Notes: a model not told the origin generated them from the sequence alone. A DNA stretch of 47,988 nucleotides from JBBQNJ01 sp038329845 (GCA_038329845.1 JBBQNJ010000034.1:1-47988); one strand, 5' to 3'. Positions 1 to 8,574 are shown, counted from the stretch's first letter. Numbers and translations are program-made.

Positions 1-1428
1 GATTTTAAGCGGTTCGTCGGGCTGCAACTCGTGTTTGGACGCGAAGACTTTGCTGATCTCGAAAATGCGCGCGCGCGTGCGGCTGTTGTTGACCAGCACG
101 TTTAAAAGTGAAGGAATCAGTGACGTGCGAAGCTGCGTGTAATCTTCGGTGAGCGGGTTGCGCAGCGTCACGGCGGGTATTTCATTCGTTAGCGCGGCGC
201 GCGACGCGGCGGCAGCGTTTTCCAACGAATAGGTCACGATTTCGTTGAGTCCGCAGCCGAGCAGGGCATTGCGCGCTGCTTGTTGCTGGCGTTGCCCGGC
301 ATTGAGACCAGCGCCGGGCACGGCATTTTTCGGCAGCGTCGTGGGAATGTTGCCGTAGCCGTGAATGCGCGCCACTTCTTCGATGAGATCAATGTCGCGC
401 TCGATGTCGCGGCGGTGCGTCGGAACGATTACGTTTACGCTGTCGCCGACTGTTTCAACTGTGAATCCAAGCCGTTGCAAGGCGCTCACGATTTCGCTTT
501 CGCCTAAATCAAGGCCCAAAACGGCGCGGCAGCGCGCGAAACGCAAAGTGACAAGTGCCGGTTCAACGATGCGCGGCGCCACATCAATGGTGCCTGCCGC
601 GATTTGTCCACCGCTGCATTCGGCCAAAAGCTGCGCGGCGCGGTCGGCGGCGGCGATAACGCCGTAGGGGTTGACCCAGCGCTCGAAACGGCGGCTGGCT
701 TCGGTGCGCATATTCAAAGCACGCGCGCCGCGACGAATGCGCGTCGGCGCAAAGTGCGCGCTTTCGAGCAAAATGCGCGTGGTTTTTTCGGTGACTTCGC
801 TGCCATGCCCGCCCATGATGCCCGCGATGCAGATTGGCCCGCTGTCGTCGGTGATGAGCAGCACTTCTTCGTCGAGTTCGCGCTCTTGCTCGTCCAAAGT
901 CACCAGTTTTTCGCCGCCACGCGCCCGGCGCACGATGATTTTGGGGCTGTGCAGTGTGTCGGCGTCGAAGGCGTGCAATGGCTGCCCGGTTTCGAGCATC
1001 ACGTAGTTGGTGACATCGACCACGTTGTTGATCGGGCGAAGGCCGACCGCCTCGAGCCGCCGTCGCATCCACTGCGGGCTTGGCGCAATTTTCACGCCCT
1101 GGATCACCCGCGCGGTGTAATGCGGACAGAGTTCGGTCGCCTCGATGGCCACCGTCGTGGCCTGCGCCACCGGCGGGGGAGACTGCGGCGCATCGGGGCG
1201 CGGCTCGATGAGTTTGCGATCCAGCAACGCCGACAGCTCACGGGCGATGCCGACATGCGAGAGGCAATCGCCGCGATTGCTGGTGATTTCAACGTCCAGG
1301 ACCGTATCGTCGCCGTGGCGCTCGATCTGTTCGACGGGGAACCCGCCGAGGGTGAGCGCATCGGCCGCTCGCTGGGGGTCGAGAGGTCCTGGCAGGTACT
1401 CAGCGAGCCATTCGAGGCTGATTTTCAT
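1..1428 (-). CDS. pheT: Phenylalanine--tRNA ligase beta subunit, 5' part (3' end beyond window)
   Basis: PheT pairs with PheS to charge tRNA-Phe in the cytoplasm. The reading frame is open from an ATG at 1428 to the window edge, giving 476 residues. Visible motifs include the VTNYVMLETGQPLHAFD segment (about residues 138-154) and the AGIMGG motif of the B3/B4 editing domain, followed by B5-like sequence. The N-terminus passes straight from the B1 segment (MKISLEWLAEYL) to an ITSNRGDCLSHVGIARE segment near residue 50. The EMAPII-type tRNA-binding OB domain found in E. coli PheT is therefore missing; short forms of this kind are known in some lineages. No pheS lies nearby. The C-terminal anticodon-binding domain is not visible here. 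Confidence 0.95.
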   Translation of the reverse strand, partial: MKISLEWLAEYLPGPLDPQRAADALTLGGFPVEQIERHGDDTVLDVEITSNRGDCLSHVGIARELSALLDRKLIEPRPDAPQSPPPVAQATTVAIEATELCPHYTARVIQGVKIAPSPQWMRRRLEAVGLRPINNVVDVTNYVMLETGQPLHAFDADTLHSPKIIVRRARGGEKLVTLDEQERELDEEVLLITDDSGPICIAGIMGGHGSEVTEKTTRILLESAHFAPTRIRRGARALNMRTEASRRFERWVNPYGVIAAADRAAQLLAECSGGQIAAGTIDVAPRIVEPALVTLRFARCRAVLGLDLGESEIVSALQRLGFTVETVGDSVNVIVPTHRRDIERDIDLIEEVARIHGYGNIPTTLPKNAVPGAGLNAGQRQQQAARNALLGCGLNEIVTYSLENAAAASRAALTNEIPAVTLRNPLTEDYTQLRTSLIPSLLNVLVNNSRTRARIFEISKVFASKHELQPDEPLKI

Positions 1429-1504
1429 AGTGCAATTAGGGTCAAAAAGCGGCGAACCGGCGATCGGCCGCGGGAGTGGAAACAGGCGAGATCGCGAAGA
1501 TCGT

Positions 1505-2176
1505 TCAGGGCGCCGGGGGTTGGTTCGCCCGCGAGTCGCCTTTTTCGTCGAAGTTCAGATCGACGAGTTGATCGGCCTGGGTGCCGGCGGCGCCGGCGTC
1601 GTTCTCAACGTGGAAATCGTCGATGATATCCCTGCCGCCGTTGCCCGATGACTCGACTTCCTCCAAGGCCTCGGCCTCGATGATCTCGCCGGCCTCGGCG
1701 ATGTGCTGGGTCTGGTCGGGCTGAGGAACGGTTCCAGGCATTTCGATCTCGTCGCCCCCAGGCCCGGGCAGCGGCGGCGGCCGCAGCGTGGTGGGGTCGG
1801 CCGCGTATTCGCTGTCGTTCAACCCTTCGCCCGCGGCGGTGGCGGTGCCGGGATATATCGGCTGAAGGTCTTCTTCCGCGGGCGTGCCGTCGATTTGCGC
1901 CACGAAGATCACCGTGCCGATCATGACGGTGTCGCCGGCTTGCACGGGCGATTCCTGGACGCGCTGGCCGTTGACGTAGGTTCCGTTGGACGATCCGAGA
2001 TCCTCGACGTGGAGCATCCCCTGGTCCTTGATGAAGCGGCAGTGCTTGCGGGAGACTTCGCCCAGGGGGATTCGCAAGTCGCAGTCCTCGCGTCGGCCAA
2101 TGACGGTGACGTCGCGCGTGACGGAGAAACTGCGTCTCTCGCCGTCGGTCCTGAACATCACTAATACCACTTGCAT
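1505..2176 (-). CDS. FHA-domain protein
   Basis: The protein binds phosphothreonine peptides through an N-terminal FHA domain. It has about 223 residues from the chosen ATG at 2176; an upstream in-frame ATG at 2242 is possible but adds unrelated sequence. GAGGCG lies about 6 bases before the chosen start. FHA landmarks are clear: GRREDCDLRI, SRKHCRF and SSNGTYVNGQRV within the first 75 residues. The rest is acidic, proline-rich and probably disordered, with no second domain recognised. It ends 76 bases before pheT, same strand. FHA proteins usually read out Ser/Thr kinase activity; a Hanks-type kinase lies 6 kb away, but a partnership is only a guess. Confidence 0.85.
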   Translation of the reverse strand: MQVVLVMFRTDGERRSFSVTRDVTVIGRREDCDLRIPLGEVSRKHCRFIKDQGMLHVEDLGSSNGTYVNGQRVQESPVQAGDTVMIGTVIFVAQIDGTPAEEDLQPIYPGTATAAGEGLNDSEYAADPTTLRPPPLPGPGGDEIEMPGTVPQPDQTQHIAEAGEIIEAEALEEVESSGNGGRDIIDDFHVENDAGAAGTQADQLVDLNFDEKGDSRANQPPAP

Positions 2177-2361
2177 ACGGCGCCTCGCATAGCCAAGAGT
2201 AATCGGAGTTCGCGTCGCAGTCCCACCCCATGGGTTCAGCATCTTAACCTATCGCCGCGGGGGGATTAGGGCAAGGGGAAAGCGAGACCGCGCCGACGGT
2301 TGGGGTTTGCAGGGCAGGCACGTGGGGCGAAGACACGACGGCACGGAGGGAAAGCAAGTGG

Positions 2362-2381
2362 CACCGCCGCCCTCGGCGGTG
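2362..2381 (-). terminator. Hairpin downstream of rpmA
   Basis: Perfect 8-bp stem (CACCGCCG/CGGCGGTG) with a 4-base loop, lying 82 bases after the rpmA stop in the direction of transcription. No real T-run follows, so termination is possible but not certain. Confidence 0.4.
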
Positions 2382-2463
2382 AGGGGACAGGGAAGGACGA
2401 AGACACGGGATGTCCACGGACACCGACCCGGGCGGAAGAGACGCGATCGCCGGCAGGGGAGGA

Positions 2464-2718
2464 TCAGGCGGTGGCGAGGGCTATGTCGCGCACATGGATT
2501 TTTCGGCCTTGGAACTCGACCGTGCCGTCTTTCAGGGCGAAGATCGTGTAATCGCTGCCAAGCCCGACATTGAATCCCGGGTGAAACTGCGTTCCCCGCT
2601 GGCGGACGATAATCGAGCCGGCGGTAACGAACTGGCCGCCGTAGGCTTTGATGCCGCGATATTGCGCGTTGGAATCGCGTCCGTTACGGGTAGAGCCTTG
2701 ACCTTTTTTATGTGCCAT
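2464..2718 (-). CDS. rpmA: 50S ribosomal protein L27
   Basis: L27 sits at the peptidyl-transferase centre of the large ribosomal subunit. The 84-residue frame starts MAHKKGQGSTRNGRDSNAQY and keeps the family's GGQFVTAGSIIVRQRGTQ and HPGFNVGLGSDYTIFAL segments. The ATG at 2718 is preceded by GAGG with normal spacing, which fixes the start; the longer upstream frame is non-coding. The short N-terminus shows there is no cleaved extension of the Firmicutes type. rplU (L21) normally precedes rpmA, but here the upstream neighbour is a PDZ-type gene, so rpmA appears as a single gene. Confidence 0.97.
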   Translation of the reverse strand: MAHKKGQGSTRNGRDSNAQYRGIKAYGGQFVTAGSIIVRQRGTQFHPGFNVGLGSDYTIFALKDGTVEFQGRKIHVRDIALATA

Positions 2719-2883
2719 GATGGACCTCGAGTGCGCCGGAACCCTCTGCAATGCAAATCCCCCGCATTTCTCCACAGGGGGGAAGGATTGTAGCCGAAGC
2801 CGCAGGAGCGTCAAGTGGGGAAGGGAGAGAGGATGAGATGATAAGGGCGAGAGGGCGAGAGGGTGGACGCGCGAGTGGGGAGG

Positions 2884-3420
2884 TCATCGGATGCCGGGGA
2901 TGGCATCGAGTTGGCGGCGAAGGGGGTCGGCGGCGGGCTTGGCGGCGGGAGTCGGCGCCGCGGCGGGAGCGGGGGTCGAGAGGGCGCTGGCCTGGGGCAG
3001 GGTCAGGCGCTGTTCGCCGCGGAGAACGACGAGGGGCTGGCCGCGTTGAAACGCTTCGAGCGCCATGGCCTTGGCCAATTCGGGATCATTGAAGTCGCGG
3101 ACGCGTTGAAGGCCGCCCTGAGTGCCGATCTCGACGATCAGGTCATTTCGCATCAGTCCGAAATGGGTTTGCATAGGTCCGCCGGCGACCAGGCCCGTGA
3201 CGAGCAGGCCGGTGGCGCGATTCGCCGGCTCGGCGACCAAGGTGATGGATTGGGCGGTGGTCATCCCCGAGTCGTCCCGCCCGGCGAGTTGCTGCGCCTG
3301 CTGGCGGGCGAGATTTCCCTGATGGGCCACTCCGCCCGTGCCCCCGACGTACATGCTGAAAAGCCAGACCATAATGGCGACGGTGACGAGCAGTCCGACA
3401 AGTCCGAAAGCGATGCGCAT
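2884..3420 (-). CDS. Single-pass membrane protein with PDZ/GspC-like domain
   Basis: The 178-residue protein starts at an ATG at 3420 with a perfect AAGGAG ribosome site. One hydrophobic segment (about residues 3-25, MRIAFGLVGLLVTVAIMVWL) anchors it in the inner membrane with the rest outside. Residues about 60-140 read like the PDZ-like region of GspC-type proteins: GLLVTGLVAGGPM, then GLMRNDLIVEIG, then ALEAFQRGQPLVVLRGEQRLTLP. A proline/alanine tail follows. No other type II secretion gene is present, so the role is open: substrate recruitment, a protease adaptor or envelope scaffolding. The flanking purine-rich stretches (2815-2880, 3465-3540) look like simple sequence. Confidence 0.7.
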   Translation of the reverse strand: MRIAFGLVGLLVTVAIMVWLFSMYVGGTGGVAHQGNLARQQAQQLAGRDDSGMTTAQSITLVAEPANRATGLLVTGLVAGGPMQTHFGLMRNDLIVEIGTQGGLQRVRDFNDPELAKAMALEAFQRGQPLVVLRGEQRLTLPQASALSTPAPAAAPTPAAKPAADPLRRQLDAIPGIR

Positions 3421-3649
3421 GGGGCTCCTTGTGGTAGCACTGTAGTATAGGGCGCGAGGTGCCGGGGAGGGCGGATGAGGGGATGAGGGGATGAAGGGGT
3501 GGCAGGGAGATAAGGGGCAGGGCGAGAAGGCGTGGGGGGTGGGCTTCCCCACGAATGATGGGCGCGCCGGACGGACAGCAGAATGGCCGTTCAGAAGGAG
3601 CTTTCGCCATGGCACGAGGTAAGCTCACGCCCTCAATTACTCACCCCCT

Positions 3650-3681
3650 CACGCATTCACGCATTCACGCATTCACGCATT
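3650..3681. repeat. 8-bp tandem repeat, 4 copies
   Basis: CACGCATT repeated four times without change just past the stop codon of the beta-propeller gene. It lies in a 273-base gap that otherwise holds low-complexity purine-rich sequence. Confidence 0.9.
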
Positions 3682-3693
3682 CACCCGATCGGC

Positions 3694-4992
3694 TCAATTT
3701 CCCAGCAAGCCGCGCAGGTCGGCGAGGAAGACTCGGCGGGTGTCGCCTTCGAAGGTGGTGAAGGTGATGAATCGCCAGGTGCGGTCCCAGCAGGGGTGAG
3801 GATCGACGCGAAGCGTGCTGGGGGGATGCGGAGCGCGGGATTTGATTCGGATGATCTCGCGCACCTGGCCGCTGCGCAGATCGACCCAGCGAAGCGGAGT
3901 CGAACCGTCGTCGCCGGTCCAGCGTTCCCCGGCGTAGCAGTCGGTCAGCAGGTGCTGGCCATCCGGATGGATCGTGGGGTGGCCGCTGCCGACGGTGTCG
4001 GCCAGGAGCGGGCGCAGGTCGCCGCCGGTGGCGTTGCAGCGGACGAAGCGCAGTTCCCGCGGCGGATCGGCGAACCCGCCGAGGTTCATCGACAGGGCGT
4101 TGCCGTCGGGAAAGAAGTTGATGTGGTGTCCGCCGTGGTCCCAGGCCGGCGGCGGGACGGCCGAGGCGAGTTCCGAGCCGTCGAGGCGAGAGGTGTAGAT
4201 GCCGAAGGTCAGGCCCGAGGCGTGTTTGTTTCCGATCGGCTCACCGGGACCGGGCCAGTCGGCGCGGATGCAGCGCAGGGTGAACAGTAGGCGGTCGCCG
4301 CTGGGGGCGAACTTGCCGTGGAACGCGAAGACGCGCCAGTCGTCGGGGTTTTCGATCCCCAACTCGTGGCCGAATCGCTTAATGATGTCGGCGAGAGAGT
4401 GCAGCAAGCGGGATTCGCCTGTATCGGTGTTGGTCAGCCACACGCCGTCGTCATGAGGCGCGCCGCGGCGGGCGGGGATGTGCGATTCGGGGACGACCAC
4501 GCCGTAACCGCGCTGCGTTCGGCACATGAGGCGCGGGTTGGTCCCGACGATCCATTTGCCGTCGGGAGAGGCCTGGTAGATCGGACCCTCGAGACGACGG
4601 CGCTGGCCGGTAAGCGGGTCGAGCCGGACCGTGTGCGGCTGCCATGTTTGCGGATCGATATCGCTGAACAGCAGGCAGTGATCGTCGGCGCCCCAGTTGA
4701 CTTGGGCACCGAGCTGGGGTTCCCAGCCGATGGTGGTGGCCACGGTTCGCTCGGTGCCGGCGTGGAGGTCGATCAGCACGATTTCTCCGGCATCCCCCGG
4801 TTCGTTCAGGCGGGTCTCGAAGGGCAGCCGGAAGCAGGCGACGTATCGGCCCGAGGGGCTGATCGCCGGGGTGTCGAAAAACCGGACGATGCATCCGCCG
4901 CGATCGGGGGTGAGGTTCCAGACGGGAACGGCGGGATCATGGGCGGTGTAGCGGGGGAAACGCGAATGGACGATCAGTTCGGGTTGGGTCAT
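3694..4992 (-). CDS. WD40-like/TolB-type beta-propeller protein, oligogalacturonide-lyase-like
   Basis: A 432-residue protein with no signal peptide, made of repeated propeller-blade motifs such as AISPSGRYVACF, YQASPDGKWIVG, KFAPSGDRLLF, HINFFPDGNALSM and HPTIHPDGQHLLTDCY. The last motif, with its GHP...HPDG spacing, resembles oligogalacturonate lyase-like proteins, where propeller histidines bind the catalytic metal; that catalytic assignment is inference. A cytoplasmic sugar-related enzyme or a binding propeller are both possible. The ATG at 4992 has no strong ribosome site. The 219 bases upstream hold degraded AAGG/CTTCG-rich repeats of the kind scattered in intergenic DNA. Confidence 0.6.
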   Translation of the reverse strand: MTQPELIVHSRFPRYTAHDPAVPVWNLTPDRGGCIVRFFDTPAISPSGRYVACFRLPFETRLNEPGDAGEIVLIDLHAGTERTVATTIGWEPQLGAQVNWGADDHCLLFSDIDPQTWQPHTVRLDPLTGQRRRLEGPIYQASPDGKWIVGTNPRLMCRTQRGYGVVVPESHIPARRGAPHDDGVWLTNTDTGESRLLHSLADIIKRFGHELGIENPDDWRVFAFHGKFAPSGDRLLFTLRCIRADWPGPGEPIGNKHASGLTFGIYTSRLDGSELASAVPPPAWDHGGHHINFFPDGNALSMNLGGFADPPRELRFVRCNATGGDLRPLLADTVGSGHPTIHPDGQHLLTDCYAGERWTGDDGSTPLRWVDLRSGQVREIIRIKSRAPHPPSTLRVDPHPCWDRTWRFITFTTFEGDTRRVFLADLRGLLGN

Positions 4993-5211
4993 GACGGGCG
5001 GAATCTTACCGCATCGCCGCCGTCGATCGCAAAGGAGCGGTGGGCGGGGGAGTTTTTTACAACGAAGGCTCGAAGGAAACCAAGAAGAACAGAAGGGCTT
5101 TTTCTTCGCGACCTCGCGACTTCGCGTTTAATTTTCCTTGCCGGGTCGAGAAGCCATTGCGCGGGGTGAAAAAGCGGCGGGAGGTCGATGCAGGGCGCGG
5201 AGGAATTCCAT

Positions 5212-5739
5212 TCAGGCGCAGAGTTGCCGGCGGAGGGCGTTGATGGGGGTAGCGGGCGGGATCGCCGCAGGAGCGGCGGGAACGGCGCCGGCGTAGTTGA
5301 CGGCGGCGAGCAGCTCGATGCGGCGGACGGGTTTTTGCACGGTGGCTTGAATGGCGCCGGAGTGCAGGCCGGCGATCACCCGCCCCAGGTCGCTATAGCC
5401 GGTGAGCATGATTCGGCGGACCTCCGGCCGGGCGCGGCGAAGGGCCTCGAGCAACGTCAATCCCGAACCGTTTGCGACGGTCTCTTCGGCCATGACGACA
5501 TGGATTGCGCGCGATTCGGCATCGGCGTCGATCAGACCCATCATCTGGCGGGGATCGCGGGAGGCAACGATGTCGTACCACGGCAAGGCCGCGGCAATCT
5601 CCCGCAGGACGATGGCATCTTCAGCCAATGCGATGAGTTTCGCTTTGCCCACGCGAACGACGCCTTTCTGTTGGACGGCGGGATTGCCGGAACGATTCAC
5701 GCAGGTTCCAAGGCTTGGCCGGACTCTTAAAACACCCAT
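5212..5739 (-). CDS. Receiver-domain-like protein with Glu at the phosphorylation position
   Basis: A 175-residue protein whose central part (about residues 32-148) follows a CheY-like receiver fold. The acidic pocket survives as LIALAEDAIVL, the Thr strand as IMLTGYSDL, and the conserved Lys as QKPV. In the strand that normally holds the phosphoacceptor Asp, the sequence is VVMAEETVANGSG; aligned on the following G-L-x-L, the Asp is replaced by Glu. This suggests a permanently active or phosphorylation-independent module. No output domain is present; the tail is Pro/Ala-rich. The start is uncertain: ATG at 5739, or a GTG about 29 codons later preceded by AAAGG. Confidence 0.6.
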   Translation of the reverse strand: MGVLRVRPSLGTCVNRSGNPAVQQKGVVRVGKAKLIALAEDAIVLREIAAALPWYDIVASRDPRQMMGLIDADAESRAIHVVMAEETVANGSGLTLLEALRRARPEVRRIMLTGYSDLGRVIAGLHSGAIQATVQKPVRRIELLAAVNYAGAVPAAPAAIPPATPINALRRQLCA

Positions 5740-5844
5740 CGCCCGGCACTGCTGTTATCGAACCGTGCGGCGGACTTCTTGAATCGGTGGGAGTCGTTAC
5801 GACGGGGAACGAAATCGCGGGGATTAGGACATTCTTCTATTGTT

Positions 5845-6297
5845 TTACAAGTCCGGGCGATCGTCCGTCGCCGGGGGCTTGATCTGTTTGACGATCCGGC
5901 CGAACTCCTGCGCGACAAGCTGTTCGGCGACGATCACCTCGTTGGCACCGTCGCGGGCGGCTTGAAGACCGCCGGACATGAAACTGCAGCGGGCAAGAAT
6001 GCGCAGGTTGGGATTGCTCGCCCTCGCGGCCCGCACGGTTTCGAGCGAGGCGGCCTGGTCGGGAAGGGTGATCGCCAGCAGCCAGGCACGGGAAAGTCCG
6101 GCCCGCTCGAGGACGGCTGGGTCGCGCGAATCGCCCAGGACGAACGGGATGCCAATCGGGGCGCATCGCTCGGCGGTGCGTTCGTTGAGTTCCACGACCA
6201 CCATCGCCACGCCGCGCGACTTCAACTGATCGGCGACGACGCGCCCGCTCAGCCCGTAGCCGACGATGATCGCGTGATTGCTTAGCCCTTGCGACAT
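5845..6297 (-). CDS. Stand-alone RCK_N (TrkA-N) NAD-binding protein
   Basis: RCK_N domains bind NAD(H) or other nucleotides and gate potassium channels or antiporters. The 150-residue frame has the Rossmann motif GYGLSGRVVADQL (about residues 13-25), the acidic strand end VVVELN, and the GDSRDPAVLERAG segment typical of TrkA-N domains. The ATG at 6297 has GAAGG seven bases upstream; the longer frame to 6342 is less likely. No membrane segment and no RCK_C domain are present, so it must act with a transporter encoded elsewhere. It starts 63 bases after nuoD on the same strand. Confidence 0.8.
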   Translation of the reverse strand: MSQGLSNHAIIVGYGLSGRVVADQLKSRGVAMVVVELNERTAERCAPIGIPFVLGDSRDPAVLERAGLSRAWLLAITLPDQAASLETVRAARASNPNLRILARCSFMSGGLQAARDGANEVIVAEQLVAQEFGRIVKQIKPPATDDRPDL

Positions 6298-6360
6298 GCG
6301 AACGCCTTCGCGGAGCGGGGGCGGGGCGGAGAATAGACCCAAACCGGCGACGGTCGCGGT

Positions 6361-7563
6361 TTACCGGTCTACTTCACCCATCACGATGTCGATCGACCCG
6401 ATGATCGCCGGGACATCGGCCAGCAGCACATTGCGGCATAACTCCCCGGTGATCGCCAGATTAATAAACGATGGCCCGCGGATCTTCACCCGGTAGGGAA
6501 TCGGTCCGCCCTGAGATTCGATGTAGAAGCCCAAATGCCCGCGGGGGTTTTCGTATTCGCAGTAGACTTCGCCGGGGGGGACTTTCATCGCCCGCGGCAA
6601 CTTGGCGCGGAACGGCCCGGCGGGGGTGTCGCGGATCACCTGGCGAAGGATGCGAACCGACTGCTTCATCTCGAGCATCTTGACCCAGTAGCGGTCCCAG
6701 CAATCGCCCAAGGCGCCTTTTTCGCCGGTGCCGATGCAGACATCGAACTCGAACCGGTCGTAAATGCTGTAGGGCCGGGTGCGGCGAAGGTCCAGGGGGA
6801 TGCCGCTGCCGCGGATCATCGGTCCGCTTAAGGCGTAGCGGATGGCTTGTTCGCGGCTGACGACTCCGACGTTGGCGGTGCGCTTGATGAAAATGTGGTT
6901 GAAGCTGAGCAGGTCGTTGTATTCGTCGATCTTCGGCTCGAAATAGTCGAGGAACTCGGTGAGTTTATCGTAGAACCCGGGCGGGAGATCCCAGGTGACT
7001 CCCCCGACGTTGATGTAGGACAAGGTGAGGCGGGCGCCGCACAATTGTTCGAACAAATCGAGGATGTATTCGCGTTCGCGGAAGGCGTAGAGAAATGGGG
7101 TGAAGGCCCCCATGTCCAGCCCATAGGTTCCGAAGCTGACTAGGTGCGAGGCGATTCGGTTCAGTTCCGCGGCCAGGATGCGGAGGTATTCAGCGCGGGC
7201 GGGGACCTCGACGTTGGCCAGCTTCTCCACGGCCATGGCCCAGGCGTGGTTGTTGTTCATCGCCGCGAGGTAGTCCAGGCGGTCGGTGTATCCGATGTAC
7301 TGGTAATAGGCTAGATTTTCGGCGATTTTTTCCTTCGAGCGATGCAGATATCCCAGGTGGGGCACCGCCTCGAGAACCATTTCGCCATCGGTTCGCAGCA
7401 CCACCCGCAGCACGCCGTGGGTGCTGGGATGCTGCGGCCCCATGTTGACAAGCATCTCCTCGCTTTCGACATCGACCGATTCGTCGAGGCCGCCGGGGGC
7501 GATGCCGTAGGCGATCGTCTTCATCTCCGTGCCGGTGGCGGCGCCAAGTTGCCCGAGACTCAT
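6361..7563 (-). CDS. nuoD: NADH-quinone oxidoreductase subunit D
   Basis: NuoD is the 49-kDa subunit of complex I that forms part of the quinone site. The 400-residue frame contains NMGPQHPSTHGVLR near residue 36, HLGYLHRSKEKIAE, DRLDYLAAMNNNHAW, and the C-terminal ESQGGPIPYRVKIRGPSF and DIVMGEVDR, so it looks intact over its full length. The start is ATG 7563 or an internal ATG at 7524. No other nuo gene is adjacent: upstream is a repeat-filled gap and downstream an RCK_N gene. It is therefore an orphan copy or the product of a dispersed nuo set. Confidence 0.95.
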   Translation of the reverse strand: MSLGQLGAATGTEMKTIAYGIAPGGLDESVDVESEEMLVNMGPQHPSTHGVLRVVLRTDGEMVLEAVPHLGYLHRSKEKIAENLAYYQYIGYTDRLDYLAAMNNNHAWAMAVEKLANVEVPARAEYLRILAAELNRIASHLVSFGTYGLDMGAFTPFLYAFREREYILDLFEQLCGARLTLSYINVGGVTWDLPPGFYDKLTEFLDYFEPKIDEYNDLLSFNHIFIKRTANVGVVSREQAIRYALSGPMIRGSGIPLDLRRTRPYSIYDRFEFDVCIGTGEKGALGDCWDRYWVKMLEMKQSVRILRQVIRDTPAGPFRAKLPRAMKVPPGEVYCEYENPRGHLGFYIESQGGPIPYRVKIRGPSFINLAITGELCRNVLLADVPAIIGSIDIVMGEVDR

Positions 7564-7790
7564 AAGCGCAAATCCGTAGGTGAGGCGGGGGATCGCCCGC
7601 GACTGTTCTGATCCATAGCGCGACTGCGATTGTAGTCAATGCCGCCCGCGGCGGTAGGGGGATGCCCCCCCTTGCGCATGTAGGTTTTTTACCGCGACGC
7701 CAGAGCGGTGTGGCTGAGGTGGTTGGGTGGTCGATCCGGCCAAGGGGTGGGTGTCAGATGCTGCGCTATTGGCGGATGCCCGCCGAGTAG
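7564..7790. other. Gap upstream of nuoD
   Basis: No coding frame of convincing composition is seen. A promoter for nuoD should lie here, but no clear -35/-10 pair was found. Confidence 0.4.
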
Positions 7791-7949
7791 GGACATGCCA
7801 AGGGGTCGGACATGCCAAGGGGACATGCCAAGGGGTCGGGACATGCGAAGGGGTCGGGAGTCTTCGATTGCGATCCCAGCTCCGCGCGGATGAAGATTCC
7901 CGACCCCTTCGTCCTTTCGCTGCCGAAGCATGACTCCCGACCCCTTCGG
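7791..7949. repeat. Dispersed palindromic element, copy 1, with short iterations
   Basis: The core is 64 bp (7847-7910) with 19-bp inverted arms, GAAGGGGTCGGGAGTCTTC and GAAGATTCCCGACCCCTTC. To its left, GGACATGC(C/G)AAGGGGTC is iterated four times (7791-7857). To its right another arm fragment lies at 7932-7949. The same 64-bp core, in opposite orientation, is at 13058-13121. This looks like a REP/MITE-type element. Confidence 0.85.
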
Positions 7950-8048
7950 TTCCCCGGTTCCCCCCACAAAAATAGGACGCGCCGCCAATTTGTCCGACCC
8001 GCCAACGTCCGACCCGTGTTATTCGCCAATAAACCCGGATTTTCAACT

Positions 8049-8447
8049 CGCGCATCCGGAAATTTATCCCGCGCATCGGGAAATTTATCTCGCGCATCCG
8101 GAAATTTATCCCGCGCATCCGGAAATTTATCTCGCGCATCCGGGAATTTATCCCGCGCATCCGGAAATTTATCCCGCGCATCCGGAGATATATCTCGCGC
8201 ATCCGGAAATTTATCTCGCGCATCCGGAGATAGAACTCGCGCATCCGGAGATAGAACTCGCGCATCGGGAGATAGAACTCGCGCATCGGGAGATAGAACT
8301 CGCGCATCCGGAAATCTTTCTCGCGCATCCGGAGATAGAACTCGCGCATCCGGAAATTTATCCCGCGCATCCGGAGTTATAACTCGCGCCTCTGGAGTTT
8401 AGAACCGCGCATCGGGATGGGAGAGTCGCGCCTCTGGAGAATTGTCT
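8049..8447. repeat. 21-bp tandem repeat array, 19 copies
   Basis: Nineteen consecutive 21-bp units without a single phase shift. Each starts CGCGCAT(C/G)(C/G)GG, with CGCGCCTCTGG in two of the last three units. The second half is either an AAATTTAT type (left side) or a GAGATAGAA type (middle). Sequence decays in the last three units (8385-8447). Because 21 is a multiple of 3, long open frames appear on both strands, giving heptads such as MREFYLR, but no gene context supports translation. The array ends about 130 bases before the kinase gene. Confidence 0.95.
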
Positions 8448-8513
8448 TCTGTAGCGATCGGGGGTTGCCCGGAAATCCGGACCGCCGCCGCCTTGGCGCA
8501 ATTCACCGCCCAC

Positions 8514-8543
8514 TTCCGCGTAGGTATCCTCATCGGGTATACT
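8514..8543 (+). promoter_or_regulatory. Possible promoter of the kinase gene
   Basis: TATACT at 8538-8543 fits a -10 box, 31 bases before the start codon. Only a poor -35 (TTCCGC, 18-bp spacing) is visible. Confidence 0.3.
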
Positions 8544-8574
8544 CCCCGCGCGCGCATCACTCGGGTGGGTGAAT

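Noticed and set aside
604..1651. Long plus-strand frames opposite pheT
   Set aside because: They lie antisense to a continuous pheT frame with clear family motifs; typical shadows in GC-rich DNA.
3609..3761. Small gene starting MARGKLTP behind an AGGAG site
   Set aside because: Its sequence runs into the 8-bp repeat and then antisense to the propeller gene; no known small protein matches.
7636..8402. Long frames over the 21-bp array giving MREFYLR or RASGNLS repeats
   Set aside because: Frames are open on both strands only because the unit is 21 bp and stop-free; no ribosome site, start context or flanking protein-like sequence.
8049..8447. CRISPR array
   Set aside because: Units are contiguous 21-bp copies without unique spacers, and no cas gene is present.
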